The notes beneath the pieces were generated by a model, which was not told the DNA's origin, ran no database searches, and saw nothing but the letters and a program-made list of their open reading frames with translations. A DNA stretch of 61,336 bases from Nocardioides sp. GTDB taxonomy: Bacteria; Actinomycetota; Actinomycetes; Propionibacteriales; Nocardioidaceae. Positions 7,349-15,415 of the stretch are shown here, one piece after another (position 1 is the stretch's first letter; every line of letters starts with the position of its first letter). Location of the stretch: NCBI RefSeq assembly GCF_030150155.1, contig NZ_JASLGR010000045.1, positions 1 through 61,336 of the forward strand, given 5' to 3'. Position numbers and translations under genes: made by a program.

Positions 7349-9346
7349 ATGGCTGAGAAGGATCGTCCCTGGGTGATGCGCACGTACGCCGGTCACTCCA
7401 CGGCGCAGGCGTCGAACGAGCTCTATCGGACCAACCTGGCGAAGGGTCAGACCGGCCTCTCGGTCGCCTTCGACCTGCCGACGCAGACCGGCTATGACCC
7501 CGACTCGCCGCTGGCCAAGGGCGAGGTCGGCAAGGTCGGCGTACCGATCCAGCACCTGGGGGAGATGCGCAAGCTCTTCGACCAGATCCCGCTGGTGGAG
7601 ATGAACACCTCGATGACGATCAACGCCACCGCGATGTGGCTGTTGGCGATGTACCAGGTCGTCGCCGAGGAGCAGAACCCTGATCTCGACCCGACCGAGG
7701 TGGCCGCACAGCTGGCCGGCACCACCCAGAACGACATCATCAAGGAGTACCTCTCGCGAGGTACCTACGTCTTCGGCCCGGACCAGTCGTTGCGTCTGAT
7801 CAGCGACATGATCGCCTACACGGTCCACCAGATCCCGAAGTGGAACCCGATCAACATCTGCAGCTATCACCTGCAGGAGGCCGGCGCGACGCCCGTGCAG
7901 GAGATCGCCTACGCGATGTGCACCGCGATCGCCGTACTCGATCGGGTGAAGGCCTCGGGCCAGGTCTCCGACGAGGACTTCGGCAAGGTCGTCGGGCGGA
8001 TCTCGTTCTTCGTCAACGCCGGGGTGCGCTTCGTGGAGGAGATGTGCAAGATGCGCGCCTTCGTCGAGCTCTGGGACGAGCTCACCCGTGAGCGGTACGG
8101 CGTCACGGACCCGAAGATGCGCCGCTTCCGTTACGGGGTGCAGGTCAACAGCCTCGGCCTGACCGAGCCGCAGCCGGAGAACAACGTGCAGCGGATCGTG
8201 CTGGAGATGCTCGCGGTCACGCTGTCGAAGAACGCTCGCGCACGAGCCGTGCAGCTGCCCGCCTGGAACGAGGCACTCGGACTGCCGCGGCCGTGGGACC
8301 AGCAGTGGTCGCTGCGCCTGCAGCAGGTGCTCGCCTATGAGTCCGACCTGCTCGAGTACGGCGACATCTTCGACGGCTCCCCGGTGATCGAGGCCAAGGT
8401 CCGCGAGCTGGTCGACGGAGCCAAGGCCGAGATCGACAGGGTCCAGGAGATGGGCGGCGCGATCGCGGCCGTCGACTCGGGCTACATGAAGTCCGAGCTG
8501 GTCTCCTCCCACGCGCTGCGTCGGGCGCGGATCGAGTCCGGCGACGAGGTCGTCGTCGGGATCAACCGGTTCACCACCACCGAGCCGTCCCCGCTGACGG
8601 CCAACCTGGACGACGCGATCATGACGGCTGACCCGCACGCCGAGCAGGCGGCGATCGCCTCCCTCGACGCGTGGAAGGCCTCGCGTGACCAGGCGGCGGT
8701 CGACGCGGCGCTGGCGGCGCTGGCCGCGGCGGCGAAGACCGACGAGAACCTGATGCCGTTCACGCTCGCGGCCGCCCGCGCCGGCGCCACCACGGGGGAG
8801 TGGGCCGGCACCCTGCGCGAGGTGTTCGGTGAGTTCCGTGCGCCCACCGGGGTGGCCGGGGCCGTCGGTGTCGCCGAGGCGGGCGAGGAGCTGACCGCCG
8901 TACGTCGGCGCGTGGCCGAGACCGGCGAGGAGCTGGGCCACAAGCTCCGGATCCTGGTCGGCAAGCCCGGTCTGGACGGGCACTCGAACGGTGCCGAGCA
9001 GATCGCCGTGCGGGCCCGTGATGCCGGCTTCGAGGTGATCTACCAGGGCATCCGGCTGACGCCGGCGCAGATCGTGGCTGCCGCCGTCGCCGAGGACGTG
9101 CAGCTGGTCGGTCTGTCGATCCTGTCGGGGTCGCACATGGAGCTGGTGCCCGATGTGCTGGCCGCGATGGCGGAGGCGGGCATCGACGACGTACCGGTCG
9201 TGGTCGGGGGGATCATCCCGGAGTCGGACGCTGCCAAGCTCAAGGAGCTCGGGGTGGCGGCGGTCTACACACCGAAGGACTTCGGCCTGACCGAGATCAT
9301 GGGCGGATTCGTCGATGTGATCCGCTCGGCGAATGGTCTCGCCTGA
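7349..9346 (+). CDS. meaA: Ethylmalonyl-CoA mutase (MeaA-type, B12-dependent)
   Basis: Coenzyme-B12-dependent carbon-skeleton mutase, 665 residues, expected to convert (2R)-ethylmalonyl-CoA to methylsuccinyl-CoA. The N-terminal start DRPWVMRTYAGHSTAQASN and GLSVAFDLPTQTGYDPD are typical of MeaA/Ecm rather than methylmalonyl-CoA mutase. The catalytic TIM barrel fills about residues 1-510. The C-terminal B12 domain carries D543-G-H545-S-N-G548, where the histidine is the cobalt ligand. The ATG at 7349 is chosen because homologues start there. Its partners in the window are ccr, the epimerase, the chaperone meaB and an adenosyltransferase. A generic acyl-CoA mutase is the alternative. Confidence 0.88.
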   Translation: MAEKDRPWVMRTYAGHSTAQASNELYRTNLAKGQTGLSVAFDLPTQTGYDPDSPLAKGEVGKVGVPIQHLGEMRKLFDQIPLVEMNTSMTINATAMWLLAMYQVVAEEQNPDLDPTEVAAQLAGTTQNDIIKEYLSRGTYVFGPDQSLRLISDMIAYTVHQIPKWNPINICSYHLQEAGATPVQEIAYAMCTAIAVLDRVKASGQVSDEDFGKVVGRISFFVNAGVRFVEEMCKMRAFVELWDELTRERYGVTDPKMRRFRYGVQVNSLGLTEPQPENNVQRIVLEMLAVTLSKNARARAVQLPAWNEALGLPRPWDQQWSLRLQQVLAYESDLLEYGDIFDGSPVIEAKVRELVDGAKAEIDRVQEMGGAIAAVDSGYMKSELVSSHALRRARIESGDEVVVGINRFTTTEPSPLTANLDDAIMTADPHAEQAAIASLDAWKASRDQAAVDAALAALAAAAKTDENLMPFTLAAARAGATTGEWAGTLREVFGEFRAPTGVAGAVGVAEAGEELTAVRRRVAETGEELGHKLRILVGKPGLDGHSNGAEQIAVRARDAGFEVIYQGIRLTPAQIVAAAVAEDVQLVGLSILSGSHMELVPDVLAAMAEAGIDDVPVVVGGIIPESDAAKLKELGVAAVYTPKDFGLTEIMGGFVDVIRSANGLA

Positions 9347-9357
9347 CTCTTCCGCGA

Positions 9358-9381
9358 TCAGGTAAGGCTGTGCTAACTTGA
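9358..9381 (+). promoter_or_regulatory. Possible iron-box (IdeR/DtxR-like) at ferritin locus
   Basis: Half-sites TCAGGTAAG (9358-9366) and CTAACTTGA (9373-9381) are inverted around six bases. Both resemble halves of the 19-bp IdeR/DtxR box, but the spacer is longer than the usual single base. The right half contains TAACTT, a likely -10 six bases before the GTG at 9386. The position ahead of a ferritin gene makes iron control plausible. Confidence 0.4.
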
Positions 9382-9385
9382 CGAT

Positions 9386-9571
9386 GTGGGGAAGAAGGTT
9401 CGCAAGCTGCCGAAGACCGAGTGCTGCGTTTCGAAGAAGCGCTGCGAGCGGTGTCCGCTGCGGATGCTGAAAGAGGGAACTCTGCCCGCGGGGTATACGG
9501 TCAAGAAGCGCAAGCTCGTCCGAGAGGACGGCGGCAAAGTGACCAAGAAGCGGCTGAAGAAGGCCGCCTGA
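9386..9571 (+). CDS. Small basic cysteine-containing protein
   Basis: 61-residue, very Lys/Arg-rich protein with four cysteines close together (C13, C14, C20, C23, in TECCVSKKRCERCPLRML), suggesting a metal-binding or nucleic-acid-binding knot. Similar small proteins occur in other actinobacteria, but I know no function. The start is GTG: TAACTT lies six bases upstream, so the mRNA may be leaderless. The ATG two bases earlier is out of frame. The gene ends 17 bases before ferritin and is probably co-transcribed with it. Confidence 0.75.
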   Translation: MGKKVRKLPKTECCVSKKRCERCPLRMLKEGTLPAGYTVKKRKLVREDGGKVTKKRLKKAA

Positions 9572-9588
9572 CACCCTGAGGAGACCCG

Positions 9589-10113
9589 GTGGCAGCCGAG
9601 CGTTTCGCACGACAGCTCAACGTCCAGATCACCAACGAACTGGCCTCCCACAATCAGTACCTCGCTTGCGCTGTGTACTACGACGCGCTCACCCTCCCGC
9701 AGATGGCGGCCTTCTTCTATCAGCAGGCCGCTGAGGAGCGCGAGCACGCGCTGATGATGGTGCAGTACCTGCTCGACACCGACCACCCGGTCGAGATCGG
9801 CTCCACCGGTGCCACCATCTCGACGTTCGAGGACGTCGTGGCCCCGGTGGCACTCGCCCTGGAGCAGGAGAAGCGGGTGACCGAGCAGATCAACGAGCTG
9901 TATCGGATCGCGCGCGAGGAGGTCGACTTCGCCTCCGAGCAGTTCATGGGCTGGTTCATCAAGGAGCAGGTCGAGGAGGTCTCCTCGATGTCCGACCTGC
10001 TGGCCGTGGTGACCCGGAACAAGAACGACGTCGAGCAGATCGAGGAGTACGTCGCTCGCGAGGCGGGCGCCGAGGGCGTCGACCCGACGGCCCCCAAGGT
10101 CGCCGGCGCCTGA
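9589..10113 (+). CDS. Ferritin (non-haem, iron storage)
   Basis: 174-residue four-helix ferritin that oxidises Fe(II) and stores iron in a 24-mer shell in the cytoplasm. Ferroxidase ligands appear in ITNELASHNQYLA (Glu of helix A) and QQAAEEREHALMM (the E-x-x-H pair), with a further Glu/Gln set in KEQVEEVSSMSDLL. No haem-ligand Met as in bacterioferritin was recognised. The GTG start follows a clear GAGGAG ribosome site. It lies downstream of a possible iron box. Confidence 0.93.
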   Translation: MAAERFARQLNVQITNELASHNQYLACAVYYDALTLPQMAAFFYQQAAEEREHALMMVQYLLDTDHPVEIGSTGATISTFEDVVAPVALALEQEKRVTEQINELYRIAREEVDFASEQFMGWFIKEQVEEVSSMSDLLAVVTRNKNDVEQIEEYVAREAGAEGVDPTAPKVAGA

Positions 10114-10114
10114 G

Positions 10115-10696
10115 TCAGCGGCGCTGCTCGCGCCTGCGATAGAGCACCACAGCCAGCGCGATCCCGACGATCAGGCCGAGCAGGGCACCGACCCAGCCGG
10201 CTGAGTCGGAGATCGCGCTGGCTGCCATTTCGCCCACGATGCTCAGCGCCATCGCGAGCACGACGAGGCCTGCGCGGATCGCCATCTCGCCGAAGAGGAC
10301 CTGGGCGAAGGTCTCCTGGGATCGTGGCTGCTGCTGGGGGAGAGGCGTCTGCGCGGCCGGCTCGGCCTTCAGGGGCGTCGCGTCGGAGGATCCGAGCGGG
10401 ATCGCGGTGAGGACCGCTGCGGGGTTGAGTGGGCCGTAGATGTGCGGGAACGTGTCGTCGCCGACCTGGTCCTCGCGCCACGGTGAGGTGAGCCTGTCGG
10501 AGTCGATTACCAGGAGCACCAAGGGCTCGCGCACCTCGCCGTAGTACCGCTCGCGCACCCCCTCCCACTGATCACTGCGCGAGGCGTGCAGGAAGCCCTC
10601 CTCCTGCAGCGTTCGACCGACGGTCGAGGTGGTGTAGAAACCGGAGCGCCGCGCCGCCTCCCAGTCGGAGACGGTGGCGATATGGAAGAGCTGCAC
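10115..10696 (-). CDS. DUF952 protein with C-terminal membrane segment
   Basis: 193 residues. The first ~110 form a DUF952 domain (LFHIATVSDWEAARRSG, EGFLHASRSDQWEGV, FPHIYGPLNPAAV), an ADP-ribosyltransferase-like fold of unknown role. The rest is a Pro/Gln linker and two hydrophobic helices (VVLAMALSIVGEM and VGALLGLIVGIALAVVLY) ending in RRREQRR. DUF952 proteins are normally about 110 residues and soluble, so the membrane tail is an addition. It converges with ferritin, with one base between the stops. Confidence 0.8.
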   Translation of the reverse strand: MQLFHIATVSDWEAARRSGFYTTSTVGRTLQEEGFLHASRSDQWEGVRERYYGEVREPLVLLVIDSDRLTSPWREDQVGDDTFPHIYGPLNPAAVLTAIPLGSSDATPLKAEPAAQTPLPQQQPRSQETFAQVLFGEMAIRAGLVVLAMALSIVGEMAASAISDSAGWVGALLGLIVGIALAVVLYRRREQRR

Positions 10697-10720
10697 CGCT
10701 CGATCCTAGAAGAGTCAAGC

Positions 10721-11122
10721 TCACGCCGCGGGCAGGCGGCTCGCCAGGGTGTCGATCGCGGACGCGACACCCTGCATGGCGGTGCCGAGGTCGTCGAGAC
10801 GGCGGTCGATGCCGTCGAGCCTGCGATCGATGCCGTCCAGGCGGCGGTCGACGCCGTCGAGGCGCTGGTCGATGCCGTCGAGGCGCTGGTCGATGCCGTC
10901 GAGGCGCTGGTCGATGCCGTCGAGGCGGCGGTCCATGCCGTCGAGGCGGCGGTCCATGCCGTCGAGGCGCTGATCGATACCGTCGAGGCGCTGATCGATA
11001 CCGTCGAGGCGGACCTCGATCTTGTCGAACCGGCGGCTGTGGTCGGTCAGGATGTCGTAGAGGGCGTCCCGGTCGTTCTCCAGTCGCGACACCCGGCGCG
11101 TCAGAGAGGGATTCGTGGTCAT
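10721..11122 (-). CDS. Heptad-repeat coiled-coil protein
   Basis: 133 residues: a basic N-terminus (MTTNPSLTRRVSRLEND), then ten consecutive heptads RLDG[IMV]D[QR] (residues 38-107), then a short helical tail. Leu and Ile/Met/Val fall at a/d positions, so a long parallel coiled coil is predicted, with no enzymatic domain. The ATG at 11122 was preferred to an upstream frame extension rich in Arg. The function is unknown. Such repeats can expand or contract by 21 bp. Confidence 0.75.
   Translation of the reverse strand: MTTNPSLTRRVSRLENDRDALYDILTDHSRRFDKIEVRLDGIDQRLDGIDQRLDGMDRRLDGMDRRLDGIDQRLDGIDQRLDGIDQRLDGVDRRLDGIDRRLDGIDRRLDDLGTAMQGVASAIDTLASRLPAA
10802..11011 (-). repeat. Ten tandem 21-bp repeats inside the coiled-coil gene
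   Basis: Ten in-frame 21-bp units, each encoding one heptad. The units differ mostly at the codons for Ile/Met/Val and Gln/Arg. Several adjacent units are nearly identical in DNA, which indicates recent slippage or duplication. Confidence 0.85.
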
Positions 11123-11236
11123 GGCGGGCACGCTACGTCGCGGACCGCAAGCCCGCCAGCGGCTCGGCGCCGCCCTGTGGATAACTCGCAGCGCCCAGCG
11201 GCGGAGGTGCAACATCGGACGCGAGATCGAGGCGCC

Positions 11237-11935
11237 TCAGAAGAGGCGGTCCTCGGCGTTGTCCAGGCCGCGCAGGGCGTCGTAGTCGACCAGGGCGCAC
11301 GAGATGCCGCGGTCCTCGGCGAGGACGCGTGCCTGGGGCTTGATCTCCTGGGCGGCGAAGATGCCGCGGACGGGGCCCTTGATGGTGAGCAGGGGGTCGC
11401 GGTTGAGCAGCTCGAGGTAGCGGGTGAGCTGCTCGACGCCGTCGATCTCGCCGCGGCGCTTGATCTCCACGGCGACCGAGATGCCCGTCGCGTCGCGGCA
11501 CATCAGGTCGACGGGGCCGATCGCGGTCATGAACTCGCGTCGGACCAGCGTCAGACCCGTGGCGATCGTCTCGGGGTGCTCGGCGAGGAGCTCCTGGAGG
11601 TGCTTCTCCACGCCGTCCTTCTGCAGGCCCGGGTCGATGCCGAGCTCATGGGAGGAGTCGTGGTGGATCTCGTCGATCAGGATCCGGAGCTGGTCGGGGG
11701 TGGCGCCCTTGGAGGCCTTCGCCTCGACGGTCCACTCGGTCCGGCCGTCGTCGGCGACGCCCTCGGTGAAGTAGCACGGCGGTGACATCCAGTTGAGCGG
11801 CTTGTAGGAGCCGCCGTCGGAGTGGATCAGGACCGAACCGTCGGCTTTCAGCATCAGCACACGGGTCGCCATCGGGAGGTGAGCCGTGAGCCGTCCTGCG
11901 TAATCCACCTGGCACGTCGCCACCACAAGTCGCAC
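11237..11935 (-). CDS. nucS: Endonuclease NucS (EndoMS), non-canonical mismatch repair
   Basis: 232-residue mismatch-specific endonuclease that replaces MutS/MutL in most actinobacteria and acts with the beta clamp. The N-terminal DNA-binding domain starts RLVVATCQVDYAGRLTAHLP. The C-terminal RecB-like nuclease domain shows GPVDLMCRD, then VAVEIKRRGEIDGVEQLTRY (the catalytic E-x-K). The GTG at 11935 matches the family start. TAGGGT (11944-11949) lies 8 bases upstream, consistent with leaderless transcription. It is divergent from the dehydrogenase gene. Confidence 0.93.
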   Translation of the reverse strand: MRLVVATCQVDYAGRLTAHLPMATRVLMLKADGSVLIHSDGGSYKPLNWMSPPCYFTEGVADDGRTEWTVEAKASKGATPDQLRILIDEIHHDSSHELGIDPGLQKDGVEKHLQELLAEHPETIATGLTLVRREFMTAIGPVDLMCRDATGISVAVEIKRRGEIDGVEQLTRYLELLNRDPLLTIKGPVRGIFAAQEIKPQARVLAEDRGISCALVDYDALRGLDNAEDRLF

Positions 11936-11981
11936 GTCGACCAACCCTAGGGCAGGCCCGGGAAAACTTGTCCACGAAAAT

Positions 11982-12023
11982 GTTACTGACGGGTAGCCAA
12001 GCCCCATTCTGCGAGGCAGAATG
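11982..12023 (+). promoter_or_regulatory. Dehydrogenase upstream region: degenerate operator plus second palindrome
   Basis: GTTACT-GACG-GGTAGC (11982-11997) matches the meaA/ccr motif in the left half (6/6) and partly in the right (4/6). Immediately downstream is a perfect 7-5-7 palindrome, CATTCTG-CGAGG-CAGAATG (12005-12023), 7 bases before the ATG. The second could be another operator or an mRNA hairpin. Confidence 0.45.
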
Positions 12024-12030
12024 ACGGCCC

Positions 12031-13203
12031 ATGAGCGCTCGGACACCCGAAGAGATCGTCGAAACCCTCGTCTATCCGTATCTCAACCACGCCGTACGCA
12101 TGCTGGAGAGCGGCTACGCCACCGCCGCCGACATCGACAACGGGATGCGGTTCGGCTGCGGCTACCCGCAGGGCCCGCTGGCGGCCCTCGATGCGATCGG
12201 CCCCGCCGTCGTCCGTGACGCCCTGGCGGTGCGTTTCGCGGCCTCCGGTGACCGGCTGCACGAGCCCGCCGACCTGCTGGTGAGCGTGGCGGGCACCGGA
12301 GGCACCTTCGTCGCCGCCGAGGACGCCGACGCCGCCCCGCCGCAGATCCGGCGTCCGATCGCCAGTGTGGGCGTGGTCGGCACCGGCACGATGGCCTCGG
12401 GGATCGTCCAGGTCTTCGCCCAGGCCGGCTACGACGTCACGTTCGTCGGCCGCAGCGCCGAGAAGCTCGCCGGGGTGGAGGCCTACATCGCCAAGAACCT
12501 CGACCGGGCGATCGAGCGCGGCAAGGCCACCCAGGACGACAAGTCGGCCCTCTTCGAGCGGCTGACCGGCTCCACCGAGCGCGAGGCTCTGGGCGGCGTC
12601 GACCTCGTCGTCGAGGCGATCGCCGAAGACCTCGACCTCAAGCTCCAGCTCTTCGCCGACCTCGACCGGATCGCGAAGCCTGGAGCGATCCTGGCCACGA
12701 CGACGTCGAGCCTGCCGATCACCCAGCTCGCCCAGGCCACCTCGCGCCCGGCCGACGTGATCGGGATGCACTTCTTCAACCCGGCACCGGTGATGAAGCT
12801 GGTCGAGATCGTCACCACCGAGGCCACCGCGCCCGAGGTCGACGAGACGGTCAGGGCCCTGACCGCGCAGATCGGCAAGGTCGGCGTCTCCTGCTCCGAC
12901 CGCTCCGGCTTCATCGTCAACTGCCTGCTCTTCCCCTACCTCAACGACGCGATCAAGCTCTCCGAGGCCGGCACCGGCCTGAGCGCGATCGACGAGGCGA
13001 TCAAGGCCGGCATCGCCTTCCCGATGGGGCCCTTCGAGCTTCTCGACGTGGTCGGCAACGACGTCTCGCTGGCGATCCAGGAGGAGCTGCTGGCCGAGTT
13101 CAAGGAGCCCGGCCTGGCGCCGGCGGCGACGCTGGTGGCCAAGGTCGAGGCCGGCGAGCTCGGACGCAAGACCAAGAAGGGGTTCCACGACTACGCCTCG
13201 TAG
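12031..13203 (+). CDS. hbd: 3-hydroxyacyl-CoA (3-hydroxybutyryl-CoA) dehydrogenase
   Basis: NAD-dependent oxidation/reduction of 3-hydroxyacyl-CoA, 390 residues. The NAD-binding domain begins near residue 112 with VGVVGTGTMASGIVQVFAQAGYD; the catalytic region MHFFNPAPVMKLVEIV and the C-terminal domain (SGFIVNCLLFPYLNDAIK, FPMGPFELLDVVGND) follow. Unusually, residues about 8-85 look like an extra copy of the C-terminal domain placed in front (VYPYLNHAVRMLESGYATAADID, CGYPQGPLAALDAIG). It probably supplies (S)-3-hydroxybutyryl-CoA in the acetyl-CoA to crotonyl-CoA branch feeding Ccr. Fatty acid oxidation is an alternative role. Confidence 0.88.
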   Translation: MSARTPEEIVETLVYPYLNHAVRMLESGYATAADIDNGMRFGCGYPQGPLAALDAIGPAVVRDALAVRFAASGDRLHEPADLLVSVAGTGGTFVAAEDADAAPPQIRRPIASVGVVGTGTMASGIVQVFAQAGYDVTFVGRSAEKLAGVEAYIAKNLDRAIERGKATQDDKSALFERLTGSTEREALGGVDLVVEAIAEDLDLKLQLFADLDRIAKPGAILATTTSSLPITQLAQATSRPADVIGMHFFNPAPVMKLVEIVTTEATAPEVDETVRALTAQIGKVGVSCSDRSGFIVNCLLFPYLNDAIKLSEAGTGLSAIDEAIKAGIAFPMGPFELLDVVGNDVSLAIQEELLAEFKEPGLAPAATLVAKVEAGELGRKTKKGFHDYAS

Positions 13204-13212
13204 GATTGACCG

Positions 13213-14007
13213 GTGCACCTTCACACCACGGCTCTCGGCACCTCCGGGAGCCGTGTGGTCTTTCTCCACGGTCTCTTCGGACAGGGGCGCAACTGGCACA
13301 CCCTGGGCAAGGCGCTGGCCGAGCGGCACCGGGTGACGCTGGTTGACCTGCCCAACCACGGCCGCTCGGAGTGGACCGAGCGGATCGACTACGCCGAGAT
13401 GGCCGATGCGGTGGCGGCGCTGCTGGAGCAGGGCGACCCGGTCACGCTGGTCGGCCACTCGATGGGCGGCAAGGTCGCCATGATGGTGGCGCTGCGCCAC
13501 CCCGAGCTGGTCGAGAGCCTCGTGGTCGCCGACATGTCGCCGGTGCGCTACGGCGCCGAGGACGAGTCGACCACCGGGGGAGTGCTGAGCTACGCCGCGA
13601 TGCTGCGCGACCTGGACCTCAGCCATGCTCCGCGCCGCGAGGACGTCGACGCGCTGGTGGCGACCACGGTGCCGAGTGCCACCGTGCGCGGCTTCCTGCT
13701 CCAGAACCTGCGCCACCGCGACGGCGGCTGGGTGTGGGCCGCCAACATCGACCTGCTGGCCCGTGACGGCGCCGTCCTCGCGGACTGGCCCGAGGCCGAG
13801 CTGGCCGGCACGCCGCCGTACGACGGCCCGGTGCTGTGGATCGCCGGGGGTGAGTCGAGCTACGTCCGCCCTGAGTACGACGACGCGATGCGCCGCTGGT
13901 TCCCGCGCTACCGCAAGGTGACGATGAAGGGCGTCGGGCACTGGGTCCACTCCGAGCGCCCGGAGCTCTTCCGGCAGATCCTCGAGCAGTTCCTCGGCGA
14001 CGCCTGA
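13213..14007 (+). CDS. Alpha/beta hydrolase (YbfF-like esterase)
   Basis: 264-residue cytoplasmic alpha/beta hydrolase. The oxyanion region is FLHGLFGQGRNW, the nucleophile Ser83 sits in GHSMGG, and the catalytic His is in GVGHWVHSERP near residue 244. The overall pattern LVDLPNHGRSEW is that of YbfF-type acyl-CoA thioesterase/esterases. The GTG start lies 9 bases after the dehydrogenase stop, so the two are probably co-transcribed. The substrate is unknown. Confidence 0.85.
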   Translation: MHLHTTALGTSGSRVVFLHGLFGQGRNWHTLGKALAERHRVTLVDLPNHGRSEWTERIDYAEMADAVAALLEQGDPVTLVGHSMGGKVAMMVALRHPELVESLVVADMSPVRYGAEDESTTGGVLSYAAMLRDLDLSHAPRREDVDALVATTVPSATVRGFLLQNLRHRDGGWVWAANIDLLARDGAVLADWPEAELAGTPPYDGPVLWIAGGESSYVRPEYDDAMRRWFPRYRKVTMKGVGHWVHSERPELFRQILEQFLGDA

Positions 14008-14016
14008 GCCCGAGGC

Positions 14017-14287
14017 TCAGCCGACGCGGCGCGGGCGGCTCGCCGCCAGGGTGAGGAGGCCGAGGGGCAGGCACAGCGGCCGATAGGCCCAGGTGTCGAG
14101 CCGGGTGAAGCGTGCGCCCGGCTGGGGCATCCCCCGGAACCGGTCGCGACGCTGCCGGCGACCGCCTCGGCGAGGCTGCGCTGGTCGGCGGCGGGCTACG
14201 ACGAGCCGGTGGCCCAGGCCGGGTGCAGGGCGCCGATGGCGCCCAGACCGAGCGCCGCCGCAGCACCCGCCGGGCGGGCTACGGTCA
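14017..14287 (-). pseudogene. Decayed DUF3995 membrane protein gene
   Basis: The minus strand encodes the start of a DUF3995-like protein (GLGAIGALHPAWATGSS), then a TAG where the family has Trp, then in the same frame PAADQRSLAEAVAGS. After a frameshift comes the C-terminal end of the family (ARFTRLDTWAYRPLCLPLG) to a TGA at 14019-14017. The middle of the protein (an estimated 50-60 residues) is missing. It directly follows the AI-2E transporter gene and probably once overlapped it. The match is from memory of the family pattern. Confidence 0.6.
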
Positions 14288-15415
14288 GCTCTGATCCTGT
14301 TGTCGGATGAAGACCTCGCGGGTGATCAGCAGCACCGCGGCAGCGGTGGGGATCGCCAGCAGGGCGCCGACGACGCCGAGCAGCGAGGCACCGATCAGGG
14401 CCGCGATCACGGTCACCGAGCCGGGGATGTCGACCGAGCGTGACATCACCCGCGGGTAGATCACGTAGTTCTCGACCTGCTGGTAGACGATGTAGAAGAT
14501 GATGCACGCGATGCCGACCTTGGGATCGGTGGCGAAGGCGATCGCCGAGACGATCACGGCGCCGATGGTCGCACCGATCATCGGGATCACGTCGAGCAGG
14601 AAGACCACGAATGCCAGCGCGATGGCGTAGTCGCCCATCCCGACGATCATCAGGAAGATCGCGGTCGAGACGCCGGCGCACAGGGCGACGATGAATGCGC
14701 CCGAGACGTAGCCGCCGACGCCCTTGATCACCTGGTCGCCGATCTTGCTGACCCGGTCGCGGCGCGAGGCGGGCGCGAGCCGGTAGGCGGCGGACTTGGT
14801 GGTCTCCAGGCCGGCGAGGAAGTAGAGGGTCAGGACGAAGATCACGAAGGCGTTGAAGAACGCCCCGAGCACTGCCAGGCCGACGCCGACGGCTCCGCCG
14901 AAGATGTTGGAGACGAAGTCGGGCTTGGTGACGTACTCCTTGATCTTCTCGATGATGTGGTACTGGTTATCGAGGTCCTGGACGTGCCGGTTGGTCTGGA
15001 GCTGGTCGAGCCAGGCCGGCGCATTGTTGGTGATGCTGCGTACCTGATCGGAGATGACCGGCACGAAGGCGACGAAGAAGAGGACCAGGGCCAGCAGCAC
15101 ACACGTGATCACCACGGTGACCGCCCAGGGGCGCTTCAGCCCGCGGCGCTCGAAGAAGTTGACCGAGGGGTTCAGCCCGGCGGCGATGAAGAACGCCACC
15201 AGGATCTGGACCAGGACGCCGGAGATCGAGGTGAAGACGTTCCCGATCGCCAGCGCGGTGAGGAGTCCGAGACCAAGCAGCAGGCCGTAGAGGTACGGCG
15301 CCTTGCGATCGAACCGCGGACCGGGGGTGCCCAGGTCCACGCCCTCAGGGAGATCGGGGAACTCGCCCTCGGACTCGTCGATCAGTCGTGCGTTGGTCTC
15401 GGACCCGTTGCTCAC
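14285..15415 (-). CDS. AI-2E family transporter (PerM/YdiK-like)
   Basis: 376-residue membrane protein. A charged N-terminus (about 35 residues) is followed by helix pairs (YLYGLLLGLGLLTALAIGNVF, VLVQILVAFFIAAGLNPSV), an extracytoplasmic loop near LQTNRHVQDLDNQYHII, and a C-terminal block with VIPMIGATIGAVIVS and YVIYPRVMSRSVDIPG, the family signature. Substrates of this family vary and export is not proven here. The start overlaps the coiled-coil gene upstream by four bases. Confidence 0.9.
   Translation of the reverse strand: MSNGSETNARLIDESEGEFPDLPEGVDLGTPGPRFDRKAPYLYGLLLGLGLLTALAIGNVFTSISGVLVQILVAFFIAAGLNPSVNFFERRGLKRPWAVTVVITCVLLALVLFFVAFVPVISDQVRSITNNAPAWLDQLQTNRHVQDLDNQYHIIEKIKEYVTKPDFVSNIFGGAVGVGLAVLGAFFNAFVIFVLTLYFLAGLETTKSAAYRLAPASRRDRVSKIGDQVIKGVGGYVSGAFIVALCAGVSTAIFLMIVGMGDYAIALAFVVFLLDVIPMIGATIGAVIVSAIAFATDPKVGIACIIFYIVYQQVENYVIYPRVMSRSVDIPGSVTVIAALIGASLLGVVGALLAIPTAAAVLLITREVFIRQQDQS

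Noticed and set aside
7313..9610. 765-codon antisense frame opposite meaA
   Set aside because: It is a high-GC shadow of meaA, rich in Arg/Asp/His/Leu without domains. The sense gene is certain.
10586..11785. 399-codon plus-strand frame with Val/Asp/Ala repeats over 10.6-11.8 kb
   Set aside because: Its repeats are the complement of the coiled-coil heptads, and it crosses three genes on the other strand.
11983..13950. 655-codon antisense frame over the dehydrogenase and hydrolase genes
   Set aside because: Shadow frame with biased composition. Both sense genes have clear catalytic motifs.
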